35,382 nucleotides of DNA from CAZQKW01 sp964594075. GTDB taxonomy: Bacteria > Desulfobacterota > WTBG01 > CAIYCZ01. The stretch is from positions 1-35,382 of the forward strand of contig CAZQKW010000034.1 in NCBI GenBank assembly GCA_964594075.1. The letters are read 5' to 3'. The notes below the pieces were generated by a model that searched no databases, was not told the DNA's origin, and saw nothing but the letters and a program-made list of their open reading frames with translations. The position numbers were made by a program, and so were the translations under genes. Of the stretch, positions 24,742-33,046 are shown one piece after another (within the stretch, counting starts at the first letter, position 1; the number at the start of each line of letters is the position of its first letter).

Positions 24742-25172
24742 GGTAATCTTGTTATGCTTCTCGTCTTTTTGAAACTACTGTGCCATTGCATGTTTGAATA
24801 TACATTGATACGCTTATAGTTGCCACATTTATTTGAGAGATACGCTAACAATTGGATTTTCAAAATGCTCAAATAAGGGAGCGTATGGTTCTTTTTTCAT
24901 TTGACACAGGAAAATCAAAAGGGTTACCCGTAAGATTTGCAATGGTGCACATTCAATTTCAGCTTTTTATAAGTCCGGGCTTGTCAAGAATGAAGAGTTT
25001 AGCGGTTGTTGACAAGCGAGAGAAGAAGAGAAGATACGGCACCACACAAGGCATCAGGCGCAGTTTGAAAAAAAAGCACTGAAGAGTCGGTGTCTAAGCC
25101 CGCTTATGATGAAACCGATGACCATGAGATCTGGTAGCAGCAAATTCTTCAATGTGTATGGCAGCGGCACAC
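24742..25172. other. Gene-free control region upstream of the DUF1329 operon
   Basis: No convincing gene is seen in these 431 bases; open frames here are short and unlike any family. The part at 24807-24886 holds repeated ATACGCT motifs and an inverted repeat, listed separately. The rest is AT-rich near 24880-24960 and plain between 25000 and 25172, up to the stop of the next minus-strand gene. Confidence 0.4.
24807..24886. promoter_or_regulatory. Candidate operator: repeated ATACGCT sites
   Basis: GATACGCT occurs at 24807-24814 and 24839-24846, 32 bp (about three helical turns) apart. An inverted copy AGCGTAT lies at 24880-24886. Between them TTATTTGAG (24829-24837) and CTCAAATAA (24868-24876) form a perfect 9-bp inverted repeat. 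The array lies about 95-170 bp before the start of the DUF1329 gene on the minus strand, a fitting place for a regulator of the operon. No regulator gene is in the window. Confidence 0.35.
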
Positions 25173-26273
25173 TCAGAAGTCCCATACATCCCCATAGTGG
25201 AGCTCGTTATGGGCCAGCATCTCGGGTATCAGTGCCTCGATCTCAGCGTCAGAATGTCCCTGCAAACTCACCAAGCGGGGAGACCAACTCAGGGTAACTT
25301 TGTACAGACCGGACTCACGGCATTTTTCCACATAGCGCAGAAGACTCGTTTCACTGGTATCGTCTTCCCGCACTGCGACAGCGGCGACCTCGCCAGCGTG
25401 ACGGCCAGAGACAATTCCATGGGTAATACTGGTAAACCCGGCGGCGTCTCCTGCCAGTATCAGGTTGGGCTTAACGGGTTTTTCCAGTTTGATGCCGGCA
25501 GCGGAGCCCACCATGTTGCCGAAGATTTGAATCGGACGCGCGTCCTTGAATTTGCGCCCGACGAAGGAATCGCTGCTCAAGAGCTTATGATAGCCCTTCA
25601 TACTCCTGAAACCCATAAGTCCCGAATACTGATTTTTAGTCCAGAGGACGCCAATGCCTATTTCAAAAGTTTCCCCAAGGTAGGTCTCGATTATGCCGGG
25701 TTCGAGGTCATGAATGCCCACCAGCTCGACCAGGATACCGCCGAAAGCGGTTTCGCCCGGCATGGTGAGCCCTTCCTCCCTGGGGATTCCAGAAAGCCTG
25801 CCTTTGGTTCCTGAAGCATCGATTACGACGCGGGCGTGCACCACCGGCATATCAGCAGATGTCGTGGTCACACCCCGGATAAGTCCCTTTTCTTTATAAA
25901 GACCGGTGACCCGTGTATTTAAAACGATCTCTGCTCCAGCCTGTGCTGCCTGCCGCGCAAGTTCCCGGTCAAACTCGTCACGTTGAACTTGAAAAACGTT
26001 GCCGGGCGGCAGCGGTGTCTCCTTAACTACTTTGCCAGAAGGAGCAAAATAGCGGCGGCTCCGATATTCGCAGACGATGACACGCGGATCTATGTCCTGG
26101 AGAATTTCCCGTGTGAAGCTGGAACTATGGACTCTGCCGGGGCAGTGTCGCGGGGCACCGATGACCGGGTGCTCCTCAATCATTATAACCCTGGCGCCGT
26201 GCCGGCTTGCCGCTTTGGCCGCGGAACTTCCCGCTGGCCCGGCACCGACCACGATAACGTCATATTCCTTCAT
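25173..26273 (-). CDS. Geranylgeranyl-reductase-family FAD oxidoreductase
   Basis: A 366-residue FAD protein of the GGR / p-hydroxybenzoate hydroxylase fold. The FAD-binding VVGAGPAGSSAA lies near the N-terminus. The ribose-binding end of the beta-alpha-beta unit is MIEEH. RDEFDRELARQAAQAGAE lies near 110, and the second FAD motif LILAGDAAGFTSITHGIVSG near 285. Members saturate isoprenoid double bonds or pass electrons (FixC branch). No membrane anchor is seen. It is the last gene of the minus-strand group 27786-25173, 44 bp after the flavin-reductase-like gene. A second member of the same superfamily lies at 33171-34610, so the two arms of the divergent cluster each carry one. Confidence 0.85.
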   Translation of the reverse strand: MKEYDVIVVGAGPAGSSAAKAASRHGARVIMIEEHPVIGAPRHCPGRVHSSSFTREILQDIDPRVIVCEYRSRRYFAPSGKVVKETPLPPGNVFQVQRDEFDRELARQAAQAGAEIVLNTRVTGLYKEKGLIRGVTTTSADMPVVHARVVIDASGTKGRLSGIPREEGLTMPGETAFGGILVELVGIHDLEPGIIETYLGETFEIGIGVLWTKNQYSGLMGFRSMKGYHKLLSSDSFVGRKFKDARPIQIFGNMVGSAAGIKLEKPVKPNLILAGDAAGFTSITHGIVSGRHAGEVAAVAVREDDTSETSLLRYVEKCRESGLYKVTLSWSPRLVSLQGHSDAEIEALIPEMLAHNELHYGDVWDF

Positions 26274-26317
26274 TGCTTCACCGGAAAGTCTACAAGCGCT
26301 ATTTCTCGGCTGAGCGC

Positions 26318-27160
26318 TTATCCCTGATTTTTGTCCATAAATTCGGGGGTAATAACCGTGATCCCCTGCTCCTTTGCGGTCTTCACCACGCCACTGATAA
26401 CCTTATTCAAAAATATGTTTGGCACCTTCACTATTTTTGCGCAGGCTGCATCCTCCCATTTGATATCCGGGTCAAACCGTTCACAGGCATATTTTACCGT
26501 TTCAATTCTATTGCCTTTTTCCTTGGGAATGTTGACCGCATAGGGCCGCCAATGCCGCGAAAACCAGAAGCGCACATTGTCCCGGTATCCATAATCAATC
26601 GGCAAGATGGGAAATCCTTTACCCTTAAGCAAACAATTTTTCCATTTCTCCTTCATAACAATTTTATCAATGCGCAGCAGGAAGTGATTTTCCACAAGGT
26701 CTTCGCGCGGCTTTAACGGATAGCTATCATCCCAGGTGCATTCAAAAACCTGCACCGCTTCTTTTACAATGTCCGGATAGCGTGGGGATGTTGGTGCTTC
26801 CTGCCGGGTCGATGGTATGAGGGTAAAAATACTGTTTTTCATCTTTTCCTCAGTGGTCTCGCCGGGATAACCCAGCATAACGCAGTTTTTCATATATTTC
26901 TTTTTGTGAGGAATAAAATTGAGTGCGCACACTTTAGTTCTGGCAATATTCATCGCTGTATTGCTTGTGCCGCGGGCAATAAGCATCATGGCATGATTTT
27001 GTCCTCCGGTGATATTATGGGGAAAACACAGCGAGTAGGGTCCCAGATTGGTTTGCCCTGATTCCGACAGGGTACTCACCAGAACAACAGGCATGGGGAA
27101 AAAGCTTGATGTTTGATAAAAGTTATCAACAATACGCACTTCAGTGAACTTGTCTGCCAT
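26318..27160 (-). CDS. Flavin-reductase-like FMN-binding protein
   Basis: A 280-residue protein whose first half is a flavin reductase-like split barrel. SSFFPMPVVLVSTLSESGQT, SLCFPHNITGG, RGTSNTAMNIARTKVCALNF and a later YPGETTEEKM follow the family. The C-terminal half (about 170-280) is an extension that I do not recognise. Family members bind FMN and reduce flavin or act as flavoprotein oxidoreductases. Start chosen at ATG 27160; an in-frame TTG at 27181 is less likely. It is the middle gene of the minus-strand group, 86 bp after the smaller split-barrel gene. Confidence 0.78.
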   Translation of the reverse strand: MADKFTEVRIVDNFYQTSSFFPMPVVLVSTLSESGQTNLGPYSLCFPHNITGGQNHAMMLIARGTSNTAMNIARTKVCALNFIPHKKKYMKNCVMLGYPGETTEEKMKNSIFTLIPSTRQEAPTSPRYPDIVKEAVQVFECTWDDSYPLKPREDLVENHFLLRIDKIVMKEKWKNCLLKGKGFPILPIDYGYRDNVRFWFSRHWRPYAVNIPKEKGNRIETVKYACERFDPDIKWEDAACAKIVKVPNIFLNKVISGVVKTAKEQGITVITPEFMDKNQG

Positions 27161-27246
27161 GACTCGTCCCGTTGTTTCCAATAGACTTAAATTTTTTTTA
27201 TTGTAATAGAGTGACAGGATTGCGACCCTTCGCTAAACCTTTTATA

Positions 27247-27786
27247 TCATGCTTCCCACACAGCATGTTTAATTCCCTTCATGGTATGGTGGTAAACTAT
27301 TTTAGTGGGCGTAACCCTGATCAGCCTGAGGACTCCCTTGGGTATTTGAATAGGGCAACCCAGGGCCTTTGCCATATCGTCCAGTACGGGCTGAAAAATT
27401 TTTATACCATGGGCGAACTCTGGTGTTTCATCGCTCAAGACCTCGGCAATACCCCAAATATTAACGCCCCTTGTTTTTAAAGCCTTGGAGCCGGTACCGA
27501 TCCCGATGGCAACCCGGTTGTTCTCTTGAAGGTTTTTGAATTTATCCCCGCCTTCGCTGAGAATGTAGATGGTAAGGCCGTCATTAACATAGTCCACTAC
27601 CGATATGCGGGGGGTGCAGTTCTTATCGCAGGTTGCTAAACAGCAGGGTTGTTTTTTTGATAAATAATCGACGATTTCTTTTTCCAATTCCTCTCGAGAG
27701 AGATGTTTTCTCTTGATATTCATTTTTTTCAATGCAGCATCAACCATTTTCTGCCTTTCTTCCGGTGTTGTTTCATGCACCACCAT
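27247..27786 (-). CDS. Pyridoxamine-phosphate-oxidase-family FMN-binding protein
   Basis: A 179-residue split-barrel protein of the PNPOx-like superfamily. An N-terminal helical part (about 1-38, charged) precedes the barrel that starts at PCCLATCDKNCTPRISVVDY. ILSEGGDKFKNLQENNRVAIGIG follows, typical of the flavin-binding dimer fold. Three of the cysteines cluster in the first strand. AGGAGG lies eight bases before the ATG. It heads the minus-strand group and has a good promoter about 190 bp upstream. The exact activity is open; true pyridoxamine oxidase is unlikely given this context and divergence. Confidence 0.8.
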   Translation of the reverse strand: MVVHETTPEERQKMVDAALKKMNIKRKHLSREELEKEIVDYLSKKQPCCLATCDKNCTPRISVVDYVNDGLTIYILSEGGDKFKNLQENNRVAIGIGTGSKALKTRGVNIWGIAEVLSDETPEFAHGIKIFQPVLDDMAKALGCPIQIPKGVLRLIRVTPTKIVYHHTMKGIKHAVWEA

Positions 27787-27976
27787 CTCCGCAGCCTCCT
27801 AGCAAAATTTGTTGTGCAATATTACATAGACAATATCACATATCCCTTACTTATGGTGAGATTACTGTCGTTGAGAGAGGAATAATAGGTGAATAGACCT
27901 GTACAGTTAGGTTCACAAAAAATAGAACCGCCCGGAATTATTCGCGCACAGATTGCTAAAAAAATTTTCATAAGCA

Positions 27977-28006
27977 AGTATAAAGTGCAGGTAAGAGTAT
28001 TGTCAA
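27977..28006 (-). promoter_or_regulatory. Candidate sigma-70 promoter, minus-strand flavin group
   Basis: On the minus strand TTGACA (28006-28001) and TATACT (27982-27977) are 18 bp apart; the -35 is perfect and the -10 has one mismatch. Transcription would begin near 27970, giving a leader of about 185 nt before the ATG at 27786. This is the best promoter match seen in the window. Confidence 0.6.
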
Positions 28007-28095
28007 TAAGAGATTAGCCCCAAAAAGTAATGGCGGGAGTTCCAGGGCGGGCATGATCCGCAACCATGATCGAGACTTAACGCCACTGATTTTAC

Positions 28096-28124
28096 TTGCA
28101 GTAACCAATTTAGTTTTCTATACT
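28096..28124 (+). promoter_or_regulatory. Candidate sigma-70 promoter, plus-strand flavin group
   Basis: TTGCAG (28096-28101) and TATACT (28119-28124) have a 17-bp spacer. It points towards the split-barrel gene at 28248 and lies about 90 bp from the divergent promoter. Shared control of both arms is therefore plausible. The rest of the 461-bp gap 27787-28247 shows no gene. Confidence 0.45.
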
Positions 28125-28247
28125 TTTTGCAATCTACCATATATCAAAGATTAATGCTTCAATGGTTATACGCGCATACTGAAACTTTACAGAAGCGTTT
28201 GAGTAAAACTACAAGTCTATACATAAAATTTTTAAGGAGAGAGATAA

Positions 28248-28919
28248 ATGGCGCGCCTGACTGAAGATTTTTTATCTTATTTTTATTACGGATTGCAGGA
28301 AGATTATCTCGCGCGGGTGAAGGGAGAGAAGAAACCACTGCCTGAAATATTCTTGGGATTAACCAGAAATAATCCCGTAATGGTTACCTGCGATAAAAAT
28401 TCTGTTCCTAACGGTGCGGTAAAAAGCGTGGGCTACATATTGAAAGACCAATACCTCCGCGAGGCGATTGATGCCTATGATGAATTTTTGCACTGGCGAT
28501 GGGAAAAGATCAGGGAAAAAATGGGTGCGGGATATGAAGGTGAAGGATGGGTATATTCACCGCATCCGGATTTTATTGTGGATGGTCTCAAACATTCTTT
28601 GCAGTATGTTTATTTCCCAAAGTCAGAAGCTGAAAAACGCATAGACTTTGAAAAGCTTGGCACTCTGGAAGGTTTTGGCAAAAAAACCTGGCACAATGTT
28701 CAGCAGAACAAGAAGGTTGCCATTGTCTATTATTTCCCTCCCGGCATTCATTTTCAGGTGAACTGTACAGTTGAGATACAGAAATCCGGGCTCATCAGAG
28801 AATTTATCAACCGGGCGGCCTGTGCAGCGCACGGAGAAAATCCCGCAAAATGGCCCTGGCGAACGGCTTACATTTTTCACGTTGAGGAAGTGATAGACAA
28901 GAGTGTGTATCCAACCTGA
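28248..28919 (+). CDS. Split-barrel FMN-binding-like protein
   Basis: A 223-residue soluble protein. The order NPVMVTCDKNSVPNGAVKSV, LQYVYFPKS, KTWHNVQQNKKVAIVYYFPP and FQVNCTVEIQKSG resembles the strand pattern of PNPOx-like split barrels. There is an extra helical insert of about 55 residues (LREAIDAYDEFLHWRW and following) after the first hairpin. AAGGAGAG lies before the ATG. It is the first gene of the plus-strand arm. The family call is by pattern only; flavin binding is an inference, supported by the two split-barrel genes on the other arm. Confidence 0.55.
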   Translation: MARLTEDFLSYFYYGLQEDYLARVKGEKKPLPEIFLGLTRNNPVMVTCDKNSVPNGAVKSVGYILKDQYLREAIDAYDEFLHWRWEKIREKMGAGYEGEGWVYSPHPDFIVDGLKHSLQYVYFPKSEAEKRIDFEKLGTLEGFGKKTWHNVQQNKKVAIVYYFPPGIHFQVNCTVEIQKSGLIREFINRAACAAHGENPAKWPWRTAYIFHVEEVIDKSVYPT

Positions 28920-29018
28920 TTCTTAAGCAGCGAAAGAAAATGATATATCTAAGTGAGCACAATACGAGAATCGATTATCATTAAATGCTAAATTCCAAAA
29001 CCCTAAAAAGGAGTTCCT

Positions 29019-29783
29019 ATGAATAGTATTAAAATTATGCCATGCCTTGACATGAAGGATGGGCGGGTAGTGAAAGGCGTTCACTTTGTAAATATACAAG
29101 ATGCCGGCGATCCGGTTGTGAATGCTGAGTTTTACCAGAAGGAGGGGGCTGATGAGCTTGCTATGCTGGACATTGCCGCGACCCTTGAGAACCGCAAAAC
29201 CCGGCTGGAGTGGGTTAAGAATGTCTCGTCGGTTATTGACATCCCGCTTACGGTGGGCGGTGGGATCGGCAGCCTTGAGGACATTGAACTGGTGCTCGAC
29301 GCAGGTGCTGACAAAGTTTCCATGAACAGCGCAGCAGTTAAATCGCCTGCCCTGGTGCGGGAAGCGGCGCAGAAGTTTGGTTCAGAAAAGATAGTTGTTG
29401 CCATTGACGGACGCCGCAACAAAGATATGCCGTCAGGATTTGAAGTTGTGGTTTCAGGCGGAACCAGACCCACAGGCAAGGATGCGGTTCTCTGGGCAAA
29501 AGAATGCCAGGACTTGGGGGCTGGAATCATTCTCCCGACCAGCATGGATGGCGACGGAACTCAGGCAGGATATGATCTTGCTTTTACCCGGTCTATTGCT
29601 GATGCGGTTGACCTGCCGGTGATTGCATCAGGCGGGGCAGGGACGCTTGAACACTTTTATGAGGCAGTGGTGAAAGGCGGTGCTTCTAACTTGTTGGCAG
29701 CCTCGGTATTTCATTTCCGCATTTTAAGCATCAGACAGGTAAAAGAATATCTGGCTGAAAGAGGTTTTCACGTGAACCTATAA
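29019..29783 (+). CDS. hisF: HisF-family cyclase, variant ammonia gate
   Basis: A 254-residue (beta-alpha)8 barrel, clearly HisF-like: MPCLDMKDGRVVKG with catalytic Asp11 and Lys19, DELAMLDIAA with Glu46, TVGGGIGS, GADKVSMNSAAV with Lys99, VVAID with Asp130 and IASGGAGTLEHFYEA. The Asp equivalent to Asp176 of T. maritima HisF is present (Asp179). However, the gate residue equivalent to Glu167, nearly invariant as GAGE, is Ile170 here (GAGI). Arg5 is Lys5, and SxDRDGT is SMDGDGT. No hisH or other his gene is in the window, so this may be a paralogue with another job rather than part of histidine synthesis. AAGGAG lies before the ATG. It is followed by a deacetylase-like gene after 26 bp. Confidence 0.85.
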   Translation: MNSIKIMPCLDMKDGRVVKGVHFVNIQDAGDPVVNAEFYQKEGADELAMLDIAATLENRKTRLEWVKNVSSVIDIPLTVGGGIGSLEDIELVLDAGADKVSMNSAAVKSPALVREAAQKFGSEKIVVAIDGRRNKDMPSGFEVVVSGGTRPTGKDAVLWAKECQDLGAGIILPTSMDGDGTQAGYDLAFTRSIADAVDLPVIASGGAGTLEHFYEAVVKGGASNLLAASVFHFRILSIRQVKEYLAERGFHVNL

Positions 29784-29809
29784 ACTTTTCATGACCTAAC
29801 TACAGTATT

Positions 29810-30559
29810 ATGAAAATCATTTATCATCCCTTGTATCTCGACGTTTACAGTTCTGATCCGGCGAGCGCACCGGGAAGGATAGAAGCAATTCTTAAAGAGC
29901 TGGAGGGAGCATATGCGTTCCTTGAGCCGCGGGCTGCTACTGACAGCGATTTAAAACTCGTGCATGGCGCTCATCATATCAATTCCATTAAAAAGGATCC
30001 GCTTCTCTATGAAATCGCCTGCCTGGCAGCCGGCGGCGCCATCATGGCAGCAGAAGTTGCCCTGGGCGGAGCGCCGGCATTCGGCTTGATACGTCCTCCC
30101 GGCCATCATGCGAGTCCTGACCACTGCTGGGGATTCTGTTTTTTTAATAATATTGCCATAGCGCTGGCAAAGCTGCGGGCGGAAAAGAAAATTGAAAAAG
30201 CGCTGATTCTTGATTTCGATCTGCATTTTGGCGATGGGACCAACGCTATTTTCACCGGGACGCCAATCAAATATTTCCAGCCGGATATCAGCAATCGTGA
30301 AATTTTTATAGCGCGGATACGAAAAAAATTTAGCGATGAAAGGGATTACGATATGGTCGCCGTGTCTGCCGGTTTTGACCGGCATGTTGATGACTGGGGC
30401 GGAGAACTCACCACTGACGATTACCGCACCATTGGGACAATTGTTAAAGAAGCGGCTGTCCGCGTTTGCGGGGGACGGCGTTTTGCGGTGCTCGAAGGAG
30501 GTTACAATCACAGCGTGCTGGGCAAAAATGTCAGAGCATTTATCGAGGGTTTCGCATAA
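29810..30559 (+). CDS. Histone-deacetylase-family amidohydrolase
   Basis: A 249-residue zinc hydrolase of the HDAC/AcuC/acetylpolyamine amidohydrolase superfamily, shorter than the usual 300-350. The active-site parts are all visible: His99-His100 in RPPGHHA, zinc ligands Asp137 and His139 in DFDLHFGDGT and Asp190 in SAGFDRH, and catalytic Tyr232 in EGGYN. The missing length lies between about 145 and 170, where the loop after DGT is short. The substrate would be an acylated amine, not a histone. It is tightly placed between the HisF-like gene and an alpha/beta hydrolase gene (16 bp). No strong binding site is seen, so coupling to hisF is likely. Confidence 0.88.
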   Translation: MKIIYHPLYLDVYSSDPASAPGRIEAILKELEGAYAFLEPRAATDSDLKLVHGAHHINSIKKDPLLYEIACLAAGGAIMAAEVALGGAPAFGLIRPPGHHASPDHCWGFCFFNNIAIALAKLRAEKKIEKALILDFDLHFGDGTNAIFTGTPIKYFQPDISNREIFIARIRKKFSDERDYDMVAVSAGFDRHVDDWGGELTTDDYRTIGTIVKEAAVRVCGGRRFAVLEGGYNHSVLGKNVRAFIEGFA

Positions 30560-30575
30560 TACACGAGCGCATCAC

Positions 30576-31394
30576 ATGAGTTTTTACCGAGAGATACATG
30601 CGGTTAATGGCATAGCGGTAGAGGCGTGCATTCCCGAAAAGGAACAGAATGTTCACCCCCTTCTTTTTGTTCATGGGTCAAGCTGCGGAAGCTGGCTTTG
30701 GGAAAACTTCATGCACTATTTTGCCGCACACGGCTGGCCCTGTTATGCGCTCAACCTCCGCGGCCATCATCTGAGCAGGCAGATTGCTGACTGGGGCGCG
30801 GTTGGTGTTGCTGCCTATCTGGAGGATGTTGATAGCGTCGTTAAATGGATTGGCAGAGACCTTGTTCTTATCGGTCACAGCATGGGCGGCATGCTTGTTC
30901 AGAAATATTCAGAGGGAAAAACCCCCGTGAAGCTGATTCTTCTTCACACTGCGCCGCCATTCTCAATTACAAAGCAGATTGATTTCAACGCCTTCTTGAA
31001 ACGGGGTCGAGAGCAGGGACGCATTATGAAAGACAGCCGGGTAATCTCAGACGATGATCCGCAGAAGCTTATCGGCTATATGTTTGACCCCGGCAATGTC
31101 GCCCCGGACGTGCTGCTTAGGGTTCACCGGGCTATGGGTGAAGAATCGGCGCGCGCGCTTCACGAAATGCAGCAGGTGGAAGTGGATGCGCAAAAGATAA
31201 AGTGCCCGGTCTATGTGCTCGGCTTTAATCTTAAAAAAATCGGTCTTGAGTACCCTCTCGATTTAAATCAGGAGCTTGCCCGTTATTATCACGCCCGGGA
31301 CTTGCAGATTATTGAGCCAGGAGGCCATCTGTTTATGCTGGAGAAAAACTGGGAAGCGTTTGCCCGTCTGATAGAAAAGTGGGTGCGGGAATGA
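30576..31394 (+). CDS. Alpha/beta hydrolase (cytoplasmic)
   Basis: A 272-residue alpha/beta hydrolase without a signal peptide. LLFVHGSSCGSW (29-40) gives the oxyanion-hole region. The nucleophile is Ser102 in LIGHSMGG, and the general base His251 lies in EPGGHLFML. The usual Asp after the VLG strand (GGEKDxxxP in relatives) is missing: the text reads VLGFNLKKIGLEYPLDLNQ. The acid may therefore come from elsewhere or the triad may be altered. Start set at ATG 30576, 16 bp after the deacetylase gene; similarity to the family begins there. Lipase or thioesterase-like action is possible; the substrate is unknown. Confidence 0.83.
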   Translation: MSFYREIHAVNGIAVEACIPEKEQNVHPLLFVHGSSCGSWLWENFMHYFAAHGWPCYALNLRGHHLSRQIADWGAVGVAAYLEDVDSVVKWIGRDLVLIGHSMGGMLVQKYSEGKTPVKLILLHTAPPFSITKQIDFNAFLKRGREQGRIMKDSRVISDDDPQKLIGYMFDPGNVAPDVLLRVHRAMGEESARALHEMQQVEVDAQKIKCPVYVLGFNLKKIGLEYPLDLNQELARYYHARDLQIIEPGGHLFMLEKNWEAFARLIEKWVRE

Positions 31395-31432
31395 TCGCAC
31401 CAAAGGCACGCAGTTGAAAAAGGAAAACGGCA

Positions 31433-32230
31433 ATGGCACACCAGCCGCGCGTCGCCTATGACATCACGGTTATCCATGACTGCATTGTTCGAGATACGGA
31501 TTACTTCCGGCAGTTTAATACCAAGGCAAAAAAGCTTTCCCTCTATCATAAGCGGCAGCAGCTTCTCGATAAGCATCCGCATATACAAGAGATAGTCAAC
31601 GCTGCTTTTGTTCGCTCTCTTGATAAAAAACGCGGCGAGTATGTGGCAAAGGTTGGCTGGCTTCCCACAGAACTGGTCATAACGGATCAGCGTATAAGAG
31701 AAATGTGCCGCAATATGTTTACCCTGCCAAAACAATATGCGCAAAAAACCGGTACCAGTTTCGGTCCCTGCCCAGGACAAGGCAAGCTGTCTGCATGTCC
31801 GCCCTTTTCATTCAACGCACAAGAGACTCGTGAAAAACTAAATCAGGCAGATATTTTTATTGCAATTCAATCAAAGAAATTTGTTGAACCGCCTGAAATT
31901 CGTGGTTGGCAGGATGTACTGGTGAATAAATACAAAAAAGCGATTGAAAAAGCTGCCGGTGAAGGTTCTGTTACTGCAGCGTTTGGTGCCGGACCCTGCC
32001 AGCTCTGCCATCCCAATCCCTGTCTGGGAAGGGGCGAGTGTCGCTCGCCCGAGCACCGGGTCTTCGCCCTGGAATCGGCGGGCATTGCGGTCCTTCAATT
32101 ATGCAGGGACATGGCGTTGCTCTCTGAAGATTCAGGATGGGAGATCAAATTCAGCAAGTACTTTGCGACTTCCCGACAAACGCATAAAGAGTGGAAGCTC
32201 ACCTTTGGGCTGGCGGTAAAGTTGACATAA
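31433..32230 (+). CDS. DUF2284 family metal-binding protein
   Basis: A 265-residue protein with a DUF2284-type cysteine pattern. C92, C113 and C122 come first (the last in ACPPFS). A second set is C189, C192, C197 and C203 in CQLCHPNPCLGRGEC, followed by RSPEHRVFALESAGIAVLQL. DUF2284 proteins are predicted metal or Fe-S binders frequent in anaerobes, with no assigned reaction. The N-terminal 80 residues (rich in Lys/Arg) are an extension relative to short family members. AAGGAAA lies before the ATG. It sits in the plus-strand arm between hydrolase and HemF-like genes. Confidence 0.75.
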   Translation: MAHQPRVAYDITVIHDCIVRDTDYFRQFNTKAKKLSLYHKRQQLLDKHPHIQEIVNAAFVRSLDKKRGEYVAKVGWLPTELVITDQRIREMCRNMFTLPKQYAQKTGTSFGPCPGQGKLSACPPFSFNAQETREKLNQADIFIAIQSKKFVEPPEIRGWQDVLVNKYKKAIEKAAGEGSVTAAFGAGPCQLCHPNPCLGRGECRSPEHRVFALESAGIAVLQLCRDMALLSEDSGWEIKFSKYFATSRQTHKEWKLTFGLAVKLT

Positions 32231-32305
32231 AATTCCGCCTATTTCTTTGTCCCGTGCCTTTGGCGGAAATACCGTGGTTAGCCTGCTATCGCAAAACTTG
32301 TGGAT

Positions 32306-33046
32306 ATGGAAGCTTTTTTTAAACAGCTCAACCGTACTGCTCTTGAGGGTTTCAAGCGCTTTAACAAGACAGACAGAGTTGTGCACAAAAAGTGGAAAGT
32401 GCCTTCCGGAATCTGGGAAGTAAACGCGGTACGGGGCAGGATACTGGAAAAAGCAACAACGTGCCGCATCATTCTCAATACAAAAAATCCCCTCACTGGT
32501 GAAGATACAACATTCAACGTATTTCAGATCAAAATCTATCCGGCAAATCCTAAAATCCCCATTATGCTTTGTAACATAGAGAAGCGTATTGCCAAAGATG
32601 ACATTTTTGCCGGGTTTCTCGATGCTGTGCCGGTCGCAGCGAGAAAAGAAGACTTAAAATTCATGCAGAATAAAGTAAGAAAGATTACCGAGAAACACAC
32701 TGAGAATTATGAGGCGCTGCGCGTAAAGTTGAAAAATATGTATTGGATGGAATCCTGGCAGAAATCACTCAACGCCGAGATCGGTATAAGGCTTGAGTTG
32801 GGAAGCGCTCAGGCAGCGCTGGTCAGAGAAGCGGGGCAGACCTGGATTGAGTCTTATTTTGAAGTTGTTGAGAAAAGAAAACGGGAGCAGTTCACTGAAA
32901 AGCACAGTGCTCTGATGAATGCTGTCAGGGCACGGATAATGGAATACTATCTGCTGAAAGACCTTTCGGTCAAGGTAGCTCAACAACTGGGAATTCCTTT
33001 AGACGCCCTGTCTATGGCTCATTTTGCACCGACTATCAAATATTAA
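32306..33046 (+). CDS. HemF-like protein (coproporphyrinogen oxidase superfamily), key residues changed
   Basis: A 246-residue protein that seems to be a remote HemF relative. GRILEKATTCRI matches HemF's G-x-V-F-E-x-A-G-V-N. IKIYPANPKIPIMLCNIEKR matches the [20 protein letters not shown] region. ESYFEVVEKRKREQFTEKH with RARIMEYYLL matches AYLPIVERRK...RRGRYVEFNLV. The GGGG stretch before the first motif is absent, and the His of PTSHANVR is not kept (PIMLCN). Oxygen-dependent decarboxylation of coproporphyrinogen is therefore unlikely. It is shorter than HemF (about 300). The start is uncertain: ATG 32306 or GTG 32300, neither with a clear binding site. Confidence 0.5.
   Translation: MEAFFKQLNRTALEGFKRFNKTDRVVHKKWKVPSGIWEVNAVRGRILEKATTCRIILNTKNPLTGEDTTFNVFQIKIYPANPKIPIMLCNIEKRIAKDDIFAGFLDAVPVAARKEDLKFMQNKVRKITEKHTENYEALRVKLKNMYWMESWQKSLNAEIGIRLELGSAQAALVREAGQTWIESYFEVVEKRKREQFTEKHSALMNAVRARIMEYYLLKDLSVKVAQQLGIPLDALSMAHFAPTIKY

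Noticed and set aside
24852..25082. Small plus-strand open frame of 76 codons in the control region
   Set aside because: It overlaps the candidate operator, has no good binding site and an atypical composition.
25152..25814. Plus-strand open frame of 220 codons opposite the GGR-family gene
   Set aside because: The minus-strand frame has clear FAD motifs across this stretch; the plus frame has none.
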